Positions 56,131 through 64,000 of a stretch of 64,000 bases of DNA are shown piece by piece. The position numbers were made by a program, and so were the translations under genes. The number at the start of each line of letters is the position of its first letter. The first letter of the stretch is position 1. Under the pieces are notes generated by a model. It worked only from the letters and a program-made list of their open reading frames with translations, ran no database searches and was not told where the DNA came from. The stretch is from Acidimicrobiaceae bacterium (GTDB lineage: Bacteria; Actinomycetota; Acidimicrobiia; Acidimicrobiales; RAAP-2), in NCBI GenBank assembly GCA_003152015.1, contig PLZF01000105.1:1-64000 (forward strand), written 5' to 3'.

Positions 56131-57639
56131 TCAGCGGATCGGCTCACCCCATTCAAGCTCCTTGCGGAGGACAGGCTTGAGCACTTTGCCGCCAGGGTTG
56201 CGCGGCATCAACTCGCCGCGGACCACCAGATACTGCGGCACCTTGAAGTCGGCCAGATTGGCTCGGGCATATTCGATGAATCCGTTCCGGTCGAGCATCG
56301 TTCCCGGGATTGGGACGACGATGGCGCCAACCTTCTCACCCATCATCTGGTCGGGTACCCCCACCACGGCAACTTCAAAGACTCCCGGTGCTGCGGAGAG
56401 CACATTCTCTACTTCCACGCAGTACACGTTCTCTCCCCCGCGGTTGATCATGTCCTTGACCCGGTCGACGATGTAGGTGAAACCATCGTCGTCTATGCGA
56501 GCCAGATCGCCGGTGTGCAACCAACCGCCGACGAAGGCTTCAGCGGTGGCTTCCGGATTATTCCAGTAGCCCATGACGACGTTGGCGCCCCGTATGAGCA
56601 ACTCCCCTACCCCCGTCCCGGGATCCGGGTCGACCACATGGAGATCGACCACCGGTGCGGCGAAACCCACCGAGTCGGCGTGGGTATCGGCATACTCGTC
56701 GGGCAGAAAGGTGGACACGCTCGAGGTCTCGGTCAGACCGAAACCGTTGCCGACCCTGGCACCTGGGAAACTCTCCTTTACCTGTCGTACCAGGTCCGGG
56801 GCGATGGGGGCACCGCCATAGGTGGCGAAGCGAACGCCGGTGACGTCGAAATCGGAGAAGTTGCTCTGGCTGATGGCCAGCCAAAAGATGGCCGGCACGG
56901 TGGTGACCACGGTGATCCGCTCGTCGGCGATGGCGGTGAGAAAACGCTGTACCTCGAAGGCCGGCATCACCACGGCCGTGCCGCCCTGTTGCAACGTAGG
57001 CAGCAGTTGACTGTTGCAGCCGGTGACATGGAACAACGGAACGCTGATCAGATTGCGCAACGTCGGGTCGTACTCGGGCATGTTGGCAATGCGACGACAG
57101 GTTTCGGAATTGGTGAGGAAATTGTCGTGGCTGGTCATGGCGCCCTTGGGAAACCCGGTTGTCCCCGAGGTATAGAAGATCGCGGCCAGATCGGTCGGTT
57201 TCAACCCCTCGGCGACGTACGGTGGGCCATCGGGCAGATCGGCACCGGGTTCGACGACGTAGGATGCCCCGGAGTCATCCACCACGTAGGCGACCTCGCT
57301 GTCGGTGAATCGGGTGTTGACCGGGACGACCACCCCGCCGGCCATCAAAGTGCCGAAGAAGGCCAGCACCCAGTCGAGGCCGTTACCGCTGCGGATGGCC
57401 ACCCGGTCACCGTCGTTGATGCCGACGGCGCGCAGTCCACCGGCCACTCGGGCGGACCGGTCCCACACTTCCGCGTACGACACCCGGGGTCCGTCCAACA
57501 CCACCACGGCCTCCGCGTCCCCATCGCGCTCCACCGACGACCGCAGCATGGCGACGACCGAAGAAGGCAATTCCGCATAGTGCTTGACACCGAGCTGGTC
57601 GCGGGTGACCCCGGTGTCATCGAAGGCGTGGGAGGGCAT
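56131..57639 (-). CDS. Long-chain fatty-acid/acyl-CoA ligase (FadD-type)
   Basis: From ATG 57639 the protein has 502 residues. AIFYTSGTTGFPKGAMTSHD is the P-loop, NGFGLTETSS motif A5, WLHTGDLARIDDDGFTYIVDRVKDMINRGGENVYCVEVEN motifs A7-A8, and RNPGGKVLKPVL carries the catalytic Lys. All are canonical. It converts a carboxylic acid to its CoA ester via acyl-AMP. The start shares one base with the stop of the phosphotriesterase-family gene (TGATG), which implies co-translation and a common pathway. A leader from 57864 in the same frame overlaps that gene and is rejected. Confidence 0.92.
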   Translation of the reverse strand: MPSHAFDDTGVTRDQLGVKHYAELPSSVVAMLRSSVERDGDAEAVVVLDGPRVSYAEVWDRSARVAGGLRAVGINDGDRVAIRSGNGLDWVLAFFGTLMAGGVVVPVNTRFTDSEVAYVVDDSGASYVVEPGADLPDGPPYVAEGLKPTDLAAIFYTSGTTGFPKGAMTSHDNFLTNSETCRRIANMPEYDPTLRNLISVPLFHVTGCNSQLLPTLQQGGTAVVMPAFEVQRFLTAIADERITVVTTVPAIFWLAISQSNFSDFDVTGVRFATYGGAPIAPDLVRQVKESFPGARVGNGFGLTETSSVSTFLPDEYADTHADSVGFAAPVVDLHVVDPDPGTGVGELLIRGANVVMGYWNNPEATAEAFVGGWLHTGDLARIDDDGFTYIVDRVKDMINRGGENVYCVEVENVLSAAPGVFEVAVVGVPDQMMGEKVGAIVVPIPGTMLDRNGFIEYARANLADFKVPQYLVVRGELMPRNPGGKVLKPVLRKELEWGEPIR

Positions 57640-58628
57640 CAGTAGGGTTCCACGTTCTCGAAGATCCGGCGCGGATTCCCGGTGAGCATTGTCTCGATCT
57701 GATCTTCGGTCACGCCCTTGTCGAGCAGATACGGCAACACGTCGTCGATAATGTGCAGGTAGTGCCACTGGGGTGTGGCAGCCAGGGCCCACGGCTCGAT
57801 CCAGTCGATGTAGCAGGCCGCATCGTGAGCCAGCACCATGTTCTCGGCGAAGCCGCGGCGACACATCTCGACCACCGTGTCGGCCCGTGACTCGAAGGTG
57901 GTTTCGAGATTGATGCCGAAGCGATCCATACCGAGGACAAAACCGGCTTCAGCCAGTGACTGTAGGTGGTCGGCGTCGGAGGAGTCACCGCTGTGACCGA
58001 GTACCACCCGGCGGGGATCGACCCCTTCGTCGTCCAGAACCCGCTGTGCAGCCAAGCCCTGCAGGCTGCCGGGGTGGGTGTGGATGGTGATGGGAGTACC
58101 TGTTCGGCGGTGCGCCTTGGCCACCGCACGCATGACCCGTTCCACCCCTCCTGTCATTCCCTGTTCGTCAATGGCGCACTTGAGCATGCCGGCCTTCACC
58201 CCGGTGCCGGCGATCCCTTCGGTGATGTCGCTCACGAACATGTCGACCATCGGATCGGGGACCGGTTGACCCAGGGCGGCCTCCAGGGCCGGGCCGCGGT
58301 AGTGGAAGAAGAACGGCACGTCGCTATAGGTGTAACAACCGGTGGCAACCACAATGTTGAGATCGGGCACCTGGGCGGCGATGCGCTGAATGCGGGGGAT
58401 GTAGCGGCCGAGCCCGATGACTGTAGGGTCGACGATGGTGCTCACCCCCCGGGTGGCCAGCTCGGTGAGCTTCTGGACGGCGTCGTCCACCCGGGAGTCT
58501 TCGTCGCCCCATTCGTCGGGATAGTTCTGCTGCACGTCGGGAGTGAGCACAAAGATGTGCTCGTGCATGTAGGTGCGACCGAGTGCGGCGCTATCGACGG
58601 GACCTCGGACGGTCTCAACCTGGGTCAT
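57639..58628 (-). CDS. Phosphotriesterase-family metal-dependent hydrolase (lactonase-like)
   Basis: The ATG at 58628 follows AGGAG and gives 329 residues. Binuclear metal ligands are visible: TYMHEHIFVL (HxH), the mid-barrel AGMLKCAIDE with the carboxylated Lys, ITIHTHPG and VVLGHSGD (His ligands), and FVLGMDRFGI (Asp). This is the PTE/PLL layout. Natural substrates of the family are usually lactones or esters, and organophosphate activity is secondary. Coupling with an acyl-CoA ligase suggests opening of a lactone to a hydroxy acid that is then activated; this is inference. Confidence 0.88.
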   Translation of the reverse strand: MTQVETVRGPVDSAALGRTYMHEHIFVLTPDVQQNYPDEWGDEDSRVDDAVQKLTELATRGVSTIVDPTVIGLGRYIPRIQRIAAQVPDLNIVVATGCYTYSDVPFFFHYRGPALEAALGQPVPDPMVDMFVSDITEGIAGTGVKAGMLKCAIDEQGMTGGVERVMRAVAKAHRRTGTPITIHTHPGSLQGLAAQRVLDDEGVDPRRVVLGHSGDSSDADHLQSLAEAGFVLGMDRFGINLETTFESRADTVVEMCRRGFAENMVLAHDAACYIDWIEPWALAATPQWHYLHIIDDVLPYLLDKGVTEDQIETMLTGNPRRIFENVEPY

Positions 58629-58795
58629 GACGCTCCTCGCTGTCTGTTGTCGGTGGCTGTGGAGAATCGCCTCTCCCCCGTCGTTACTCTGCCATCCCCA
58701 CCCGGCCTCTGCCACCGGACTGTCGAAGAACGGCTTGTCAGGCGCGCTCGGTCCGACATCCGCCCTGGGCGCGCATCGAACAATCGGTGCCGGGC

Positions 58796-59128
58796 CTACG
58801 AGAGGTTGGCGGCGTCGCAATCCACAGCCACCGAGAGAGCCGCACACAACGCCCTCATGGTGGCGGGTTGAGCTCGTCCGATCCGTCGGCGAAAGCGGTC
58901 GCGTGCGAGAAGCTGGACGTTGTCGAGGTTCACGACGGAGGGTTGCCTGATCCCATCGCCGGGGCCAAGGGGCACCTCGGTGGACAGACTCCGGATGGTG
59001 GAAGTGACAGGAGCGATGATCACGGAGTGGAGCAGTCGTCCCAGGGGATCACGGGTGAGGACCACAACCGGGCGAATCTTGTCGAGCTCGGCGAGCCAGA
59101 CCTCACCGCGGCGCACGGCGGCGGTCAC
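58796..59128 (-). CDS. mazF: MazF/PemK-type endoribonuclease toxin
   Basis: From a GTG at 59128 the protein has 110 residues. RRGEVWLAELDKIRPVVVLTR is the start of the fold, with the RPVVVL motif. VIIAPVTSTIRSLSTEVPLG carries the catalytic Thr/Ser-Arg region, and VVNLDNVQLLARDRF the conserved end. MazF cuts mRNA at short sequences. The GTG overlaps the stop of the antitoxin (GTGA at 59125). All expected motifs are present, so the toxin appears intact. Confidence 0.9.
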   Translation of the reverse strand: MTAAVRRGEVWLAELDKIRPVVVLTRDPLGRLLHSVIIAPVTSTIRSLSTEVPLGPGDGIRQPSVVNLDNVQLLARDRFRRRIGRAQPATMRALCAALSVAVDCDAANLS

Positions 59129-59388
59129 GAGAGGTCGTCGGCGTACAGCGCCTCCCAGTCGGTATCGTCGCCAATGCCGCTGATGTCGCCGAACGATGCC
59201 AAGTCGATCTCGTCCTCGGTCGGTGGCACCCGTTGGTAGGCGGCGACGTCAGCCCGAAGACGCTCGGCGCGGATGAGCCGATCCAACGCCACGTCGATGA
59301 CCTCGGAGGTCGACCCGACACCCAGGAGATCTCGAGCAGCTGCCGCCTTGGCACGGTCGAGAGTAATAGTGGCCTTCTCTTTTGCCAT
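59125..59388 (-). CDS. MazE-like antitoxin
   Basis: The ATG at 59388 gives 87 residues. The first part, KEKATITLDRAKAAAARDLLGVGSTSEVIDVALDRLIRAE, is a ribbon-helix-helix-like DNA-binding region. The acidic tail (PTEDEIDLASFGDISGIGDDTDWEALYADDLS) is typical for the toxin-wrapping segment. It is translationally coupled to the MazF gene. A perfect 7-bp-arm palindrome upstream of the start is a likely operator for self-repression. Confidence 0.87.
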   Translation of the reverse strand: MAKEKATITLDRAKAAAARDLLGVGSTSEVIDVALDRLIRAERLRADVAAYQRVPPTEDEIDLASFGDISGIGDDTDWEALYADDLS

Positions 59389-59396
59389 ACACAAGA

Positions 59397-59414
59397 TACT
59401 ACCATGAGGTAGTA
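59397..59414. promoter_or_regulatory. Operator-like palindrome upstream of mazEF
   Basis: TACTACC-ATGA-GGTAGTA is a perfect inverted repeat with 7-bp arms located 9 bases upstream of the antitoxin ATG. Such sites are bound by the antitoxin-toxin complex to repress their own operon. The position over the promoter and start region supports that role. Confidence 0.6.
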
Positions 59415-59547
59415 AACAATGGCTGGTCAGGCAATGCCAGCGACACAGCCTCCCGTTGGTGACCGTGATGGTGGAGGCAACCGAAACCGTCCGGAGCACG
59501 CCGCCGGCCGGTCAGGGTTTCTGAGCAGTCAGGACGATTGGGCCCAC

Positions 59548-61179
59548 CTACAGTTTCGGACGAGCCCGTTCGAGGATGGCGGAGGTGTCGACACCGGTCG
59601 GCAGGGTGCCGAAGGCAACGCCCCAATCCCCACCGAGGCGGGACGCGCAATACGCGTCCGCCACTGCCGGATGGCCGAACCGCACCAAGAGGGTGCCCTG
59701 CAGCGCCATGGCCATCGACTCGGCGATCGTGCGGGCCCGATGCTCCATGGCGTCGAGGTCACTGAGTTGGTGGCGCAATCGTCCAACCGCCGCGTCCAAC
59801 CGGGAGTCGGCCCCACCGCCGGCGTCGAGCTCATCGAAGAAGACCTCCACCGACTCGGGCTGTTTGGCCATGGCCCGGAGGGTGTCGAGAGCGGCCACGT
59901 TGCCCGATCCCTCCCACACCGATAGCACCGGTGCCTCCCGGTAGAGCCGGGGCATGCCTGAGTCCTCGGAGTAACCGTTTCCGCCCAGGCACTCCATCGC
60001 TTCCGCGGCGTGGACGGGGCCACGTTTACAGACGTAGTACTTGCTCGAGGCCAAGCCGACCCGCCGGAACAGGGCTTCCCGTTCGTCACCCTGGCCGGCC
60101 CGATCGGTGGCGCCGGCCAGTCGCATGGCCACGGCAATCGCTGCCTCGGTTTCGATGGCCAGATCGGCCAGGACATTGCGCATCAACGGCTGGTCGATGA
60201 GGTACTTCCCGAAGGCCTTCCGATGGGTGGCGTGGTGGACCGCCTCGAACAGGCCGAGCTGCATCCCCGCGGCCGCCCCGATGGTGCAGTCGAGCCGGGT
60301 CATGTTGACCATCTCCACGATGGTTCGTACGCCACGACCTTCGTCGCCGACCATCCAAGCTACGGCGTCGTCGTACTCGATCTCGGAGCTGGCGTTCGAC
60401 TTGTTGCCGAGCTTCTCCTTCAGTCGTTGCACCTGCATGCCGTTCAGGGAGCCGTCGGGAAGCACCCTGGGCATAAGGAAGCACGAGAGCCCACCGGGGG
60501 CCTGGGCCAACACCAGAAACAGATCTGACATCGGAGCCGAGGTGAACCATTTGTGGCCGGTGATCCGGTAAGAGCCGTCCGCGGTGGGCTGGGCCCGAGT
60601 GGTGTTGGCCCGGACATCGGAGCCGCCCTGTTTCTCCGTCATCGACATGCCGGCGATGAGCCCCCGTTTGGTGAGCGGCGGGCGCGACCCGAAGTCGTAG
60701 TCACGCGACGTGAGCAGGGGCTCGTACCGCGCGGAGAGCTCGGGATTGGCCCGTAGGGCCGGTACCACCGCATAGGTCATCGAGATGGGGCAACCGTGCC
60801 CGGCGTCGGTGGCCGTCCAGGCCAGAAACTTCGCCGCCCGGGACACATGGGCCCCTGGTCGCCCATCGCTCCAGGGACTGGCATGGAGCCCGAAGCCAAC
60901 CGCGTGCTCCATCAGATGGTGATAAGCGGCGTCGTACTCGACCTCGTCGATGCGATTGCCATAACGGTCGAAACTATGGAGTACCGGAGGATGTGCCTCG
61001 GCCAGGCGTCCCCACTCCTGGGCCTCGGCGCTACCGGCCAGACGGCCCACCGCGTGCAGCTCGTCTTCGGCCCATCCGGCCCCTTCGCGGTGGAGTGCCT
61101 CGAGAAGGGCCGGGCTGTCGGCGACGTCGAAATCGACAAGGGGTGGGGCCTGATTGGTAACGACATGGGTGTCAGGCAT
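59548..61179 (-). CDS. Acyl-CoA dehydrogenase, AidB/isovaleryl-type long form
   Basis: The ATG at 61179 follows AAGGAG and gives 543 residues, longer than standard dehydrogenases and equal to AidB-type enzymes. ISMTYAVVPALRANPELSARYEPLL leads to GMSMTEKQGGSDVRANTTRA, the AidB form of the substrate/FAD motif. WFTSAPMSDLFLVLAQAPGGLSCFLMPR follows, then AMECLGGNGYSEDSGMPRLYREAPVLSVWEGSGNV. AidB is induced by alkylating agents in E. coli and binds DNA, and relatives oxidise branched acyl-CoAs. The role here cannot be fixed. It is followed (in its own direction) by the MazEF pair. Confidence 0.9.
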   Translation of the reverse strand: MPDTHVVTNQAPPLVDFDVADSPALLEALHREGAGWAEDELHAVGRLAGSAEAQEWGRLAEAHPPVLHSFDRYGNRIDEVEYDAAYHHLMEHAVGFGLHASPWSDGRPGAHVSRAAKFLAWTATDAGHGCPISMTYAVVPALRANPELSARYEPLLTSRDYDFGSRPPLTKRGLIAGMSMTEKQGGSDVRANTTRAQPTADGSYRITGHKWFTSAPMSDLFLVLAQAPGGLSCFLMPRVLPDGSLNGMQVQRLKEKLGNKSNASSEIEYDDAVAWMVGDEGRGVRTIVEMVNMTRLDCTIGAAAGMQLGLFEAVHHATHRKAFGKYLIDQPLMRNVLADLAIETEAAIAVAMRLAGATDRAGQGDEREALFRRVGLASSKYYVCKRGPVHAAEAMECLGGNGYSEDSGMPRLYREAPVLSVWEGSGNVAALDTLRAMAKQPESVEVFFDELDAGGGADSRLDAAVGRLRHQLSDLDAMEHRARTIAESMAMALQGTLLVRFGHPAVADAYCASRLGGDWGVAFGTLPTGVDTSAILERARPKL

Positions 61180-61219
61180 GGTGGCTCCTTCTTCGTCGGT
61201 GACGCTACAGGCCGGTCTA

Positions 61220-63793
61220 CTACGCCTGACTGTCGGCTTCCGGACGAACATCGGTGTCGGACCGGGTAACGACGAATCGTGCTCCATCCCCGCCCACCGT
61301 GACCGAATGACGTATGTCACGAGAGGATGCCCCGATGTGGATCTCGAAGTCACCCCGGTCGACCGACCACCGATTGCCGTCCACATCCCAATGCGCGAAG
61401 GCCCGGTCGTCGAGGGTGAAGTGGACGGTCGCCGTCTCCGCCGGGGCCAACTCCACCTTCTCGAATGCCTTGAGCTGCTTCGAGGGTTGCTCCTCGGGCC
61501 CGGACACCGAACGCACATAGACCTGCACGACCTCGGAGGCTGCTCGGGCCCCCGTGTTGGTGACCGGCAACTCGACCTCTACGTTGGCGGACTCCCCCAC
61601 TGTCACCTTCGGCCTGTCGTAGTGGAACGTGGTGTAGGACAGGCCGTGCCCGAAACAGAACAGCGGTTCGATACCGTAGGCATCGAAGTGGCGATAGCCC
61701 ACCCGGGTGCCCTCGGCGTAGACGACCTTTCCGTCCTTGCCGGGATAGTGGCCAAAGGCCGGGGTGTCCTCCAGCCGGGCCGGGAAGGTGATGGGCAGCC
61801 GGCCCGACGGGCCGGTGTGGCCAAGGAGGTGATCAACCAGGGCCTCGGCCCCCTCTTCGCCCGGGTACCAGAGCATCATGTTGGCGCGCACGGTGCCCAC
61901 CCATGGCATGGCGATGGGAGAGCCGGCATTGACGATGACGACAGTGTTGGAGTTGGCGGCCGCCACCCGCTCCACCAACTCGACCTGGTCACCGGGAAGA
62001 TCGAGATCGTCACGGTCGAAGCCCTCGGACTCCCCGTCACTGTTGGACCCGACGATGACCACCGCCACCTCGGCGGAGGCGGCCGCCGCCACCGCGCGTT
62101 CCATGGCGTCGCCCGGCAAACCGGGAAGGGCACCGATCCGAAGCCCGGCACCGGGCAGTCCCATCGAAGAGAGCTCGAAGCGGAGTTGGTAGTGCCGGTC
62201 AGCGATGAGCTCAAACTCCCGCTCGACCGTGGTGCTGCCGAAGCCCATAAATGACGTCCCCGGAGATGGATCCCAATTGTCCACCACCAGCTGATCGTCG
62301 ATGAACAGCCGGCTACGCCCGGCACTTTCGAGGGAGAACCGCCACGGGCCGGACTGGCTGGCGTGAAACCCTGCCGACCCTCGAGCGGAGAAACGCTCCC
62401 CGGCAAGGCCGGGCACCGGATCGCCCAACCACAAGAAACGACCGCGATAACCGGATTGGGTGGCCACGGGAGCCCCAGCCAGGTCCTGGCCTTGGAAGAA
62501 TTGGACCCGAAAACCCGGGGCTCCATCCTCGGTCGGATCGAACCGGCGCGGGTCGATGGTCGGGCAGGTGGCATGTATCCGACACCCCGGTTCGTAGACC
62601 ACCTCCACGGTGTCTCCGAGCCGGGAGCGGAGGGCATCGAGGGGGGACGCCACCCGGTGCGGGTTCACGGTGGCGCTGCCTCCACCGCTGAACTCGAGGA
62701 CGTCGGCCGCCGGGCCGATGAGGGCGATGCGGCTCAGTTTGGTGGCGTCGAAGGGGAGGATCCCGTCGTTGGTCAGCAACACCGCCGATTCGGCCGCCGC
62801 CCGGTTGGCGATGCGGCGTCGTCCCGGATCGTCCTCGCTACGCTCGGGCACATCGTCGATCCCCCGGGCGAACGTGTCGGTGCGGACCATGAGCCGCAAG
62901 ATTCGACGGACTGACTCGTCCAGGACTCCGCCATCCAGTTCGCCACCTCGGACGGCGGCAGCAAGTTTGTCGCCCAGCCACCTCGGCGGCCCCGGCATCT
63001 CGATGTCGAGCCCGGCCGTGGCTGCCGGCACGGTGCTGTGAGCACCGAACCAGTCCGATACCACCACACCGTCGAAGGCCCATTCCTCCTTGAGGATCCG
63101 ACCGAGCAGCTCAGGGCTCTCCGCGGCATAGGTGCCGTTCACCCGGTTATAGGCCGACATCACCGCCCACACGCCGGCTTCTTTGACCGCAGCTTCGAAC
63201 GCTTGGAGATGGATCTCCCGCAGGGCGCGCTGATCGACTTCGGCACTGATCGTCATCCGCTCGAACTCCTGGTCGTTGCAGGCAAAGTGCTTGATACAAC
63301 TCCCGACTCCGTGTCGCTGCACGCCCCGTACATAGGCAACCGCGAGACGACTGGTGAGAAATGGGTCCTCGGAGTACGACTCGAAGGTCCGACCGGCCAG
63401 AGGAGTCCGCGGGATACATACGGTGGGGCCGAGAAGTAGGTGCACCCCCTTGGTGACAGCCTCCGCGGCCAGGACCTCACCCACCTGTTCGATCAGGTCC
63501 GGGTTCCAGGTGGCGCCGAGAGCACTGCCACACGGGAGCGACAGCGATCGGTCGATGAATCGGGCTCCCCTCACCCCTGAGGGTCCATCGGACATATTGA
63601 GACGCCCGATCCCGAGGCGGGCGATGGGCGGGAGGTGCCACAAGTCGTGACCGCCGGTGAGCGATGCCTTCTCTTCGAGGGTCAGCTGGTCCAGAAGGGA
63701 ATCGATGTGAGCCTCGTCGGCGCTTGCCCCGGTTACGGTCACGTTCGCATCTCGATTCGCCACTCCATGCTCTTCTCTTCTCGTCCCTGACAT
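61220..63793 (-). CDS. GH3 beta-glucosidase with PA14 insert
   Basis: From ATG 63793 the protein has 857 residues; a GTG at 63763 with GAAGAG upstream is an alternative start. The GH3 N-domain has LNMSDGPSGVRG, CIKHFACNDQEFER and FDGVVVSDWFGAHS, where the Asp of SDW is the nucleophile. A PA14 carbohydrate-binding module is inserted in the second domain (GFRVQFFQGQDLAG ... SLESAGRSRLFIDDQLVVDNWD). The C-terminal fibronectin-III-like domain closes it (VQVYVRSVSGPEEQPSKQLKAFEKVEL). There is no signal peptide, so it acts in the cytoplasm on imported glucosides. Confidence 0.92.
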   Translation of the reverse strand: MSGTRREEHGVANRDANVTVTGASADEAHIDSLLDQLTLEEKASLTGGHDLWHLPPIARLGIGRLNMSDGPSGVRGARFIDRSLSLPCGSALGATWNPDLIEQVGEVLAAEAVTKGVHLLLGPTVCIPRTPLAGRTFESYSEDPFLTSRLAVAYVRGVQRHGVGSCIKHFACNDQEFERMTISAEVDQRALREIHLQAFEAAVKEAGVWAVMSAYNRVNGTYAAESPELLGRILKEEWAFDGVVVSDWFGAHSTVPAATAGLDIEMPGPPRWLGDKLAAAVRGGELDGGVLDESVRRILRLMVRTDTFARGIDDVPERSEDDPGRRRIANRAAAESAVLLTNDGILPFDATKLSRIALIGPAADVLEFSGGGSATVNPHRVASPLDALRSRLGDTVEVVYEPGCRIHATCPTIDPRRFDPTEDGAPGFRVQFFQGQDLAGAPVATQSGYRGRFLWLGDPVPGLAGERFSARGSAGFHASQSGPWRFSLESAGRSRLFIDDQLVVDNWDPSPGTSFMGFGSTTVEREFELIADRHYQLRFELSSMGLPGAGLRIGALPGLPGDAMERAVAAAASAEVAVVIVGSNSDGESEGFDRDDLDLPGDQVELVERVAAANSNTVVIVNAGSPIAMPWVGTVRANMMLWYPGEEGAEALVDHLLGHTGPSGRLPITFPARLEDTPAFGHYPGKDGKVVYAEGTRVGYRHFDAYGIEPLFCFGHGLSYTTFHYDRPKVTVGESANVEVELPVTNTGARAASEVVQVYVRSVSGPEEQPSKQLKAFEKVELAPAETATVHFTLDDRAFAHWDVDGNRWSVDRGDFEIHIGASSRDIRHSVTVGGDGARFVVTRSDTDVRPEADSQA

Positions 63794-63919
63794 CAGGTGC
63801 CGCTCGGACGGGCCGAAGCCGGCACACCCGCTGGAGATTAGACGGGACAAACGACAGCTACCAGGTGGTACGTTCGGATGCCACGTACCGCGCCGAATGC
63901 CTTTCCATGGGGGGTAGCT

Positions 63920-64000
63920 ATGGATGTCGAACGGATGAGCCCGCTGGATGCGTCCTTCCTCCACATCGAAGATGACGTGAGTCATATGCATATTGCCTCA
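63920..64000 (+). CDS. Wax ester synthase/diacylglycerol acyltransferase (WS/DGAT), 5' fragment
   Basis: The ATG at 63920 is preceded by GGGGG and starts a frame that runs off the right edge after 27 codons. The visible residues (ERMSPLDASFLHIEDDVSHM) match the conserved N-terminus of actinobacterial WS/DGAT enzymes, which esterify acyl-CoA to diacylglycerol or fatty alcohol at the membrane to store lipid. The catalytic HHxxxDG lies outside the window. The gene is divergent from the GH3 gene. Confidence 0.85.
   Translation, partial: MDVERMSPLDASFLHIEDDVSHMHIAS

Noticed and set aside
1-64000. CRISPR arrays, tRNA or rRNA genes, prophage genes
   Set aside because: No regularly spaced repeats, no cloverleaf-like sequences with the conserved T-loop, and no phage structural genes were seen on either strand.

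Overview
The window is high-GC actinobacterial DNA. Several traits suggest a free-living member of the Acidimicrobiia or a close relative: a resuscitation-promoting factor, a wax ester synthase start, many acyl-CoA dehydrogenases, acyl-CoA ligases and thiolases, two cytochromes P450, and secreted proteins built from a repeated GYWLVASDGG-type unit. This placement is an inference from gene content; no rRNA or tRNA gene was seen.

Left part (1-17 kb). A secreted GH5 glycosidase runs off the left edge. It is followed by a GNAT acetyltransferase, a chimeric transposase/thioesterase pseudogene, and a CHAP-domain cell-wall hydrolase carrying the same C-terminal repeats as the glycosidase. Then come an ECF sigma factor with its coupled membrane protein, a SIMPL-domain lipoprotein, a thiolase with its Zn-ribbon/OB-fold partner, an aldose epimerase, surE, rpf, a nucleosidase and several hydrolases.

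Middle part (17-37 kb). An Lrp-type regulator is divergent from a Leu/Val-type dehydrogenase and a fused indolepyruvate-type ferredoxin oxidoreductase. Together these look like a route from branched-chain or aromatic amino acids to acyl-CoA. Next are a ribosome-rescue factor, an FAH-family hydrolase, SDRs, an AbrB-PIN toxin-antitoxin pair, a P450, a trans-acting enoyl reductase homologue, an L,D-transpeptidase, an unusual methyltransferase/uracil-DNA-glycosylase fusion, and assorted small enzymes.

Lipid or steroid block (37-45 kb). Two adjacent acyl-CoA dehydrogenases face a thiolase across a GAACGCGTTC palindrome that fits the core of KstR-type TetR operators. A ferredoxin, a P450 and an acyl-CoA ligase follow. 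The set resembles the side-chain degradation modules of steroid catabolism.

Accessory region (45-56 kb). This holds a TnpB remnant, a Phd/Doc-like pair, a methyltransferase-toxin chimera with an intact antitoxin, a complete IS605-type element (tnpA plus tnpB with predictable ends and guide), and a collagen-like surface protein with a GYWL-repeat head. It also has a thioesterase and acyl-CoA dehydrogenase pair, a decayed Baeyer-Villiger monooxygenase, a degenerate GGDEF protein, and an IS607-type element whose TnpB has lost part of its zinc finger.

Right part (56-64 kb). An acyl-CoA ligase is coupled to a phosphotriesterase-family hydrolase. A MazEF pair, an AidB-type acyl-CoA dehydrogenase, a GH3 beta-glucosidase with a PA14 insert, and the first 27 codons of a WS/DGAT acyltransferase complete the window. 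The most notable signals are the repeated formation of chimeric genes near mobile and toxin-antitoxin sequences, the three-locus GYWL-repeat surface family, and the two TnpB systems in different states.
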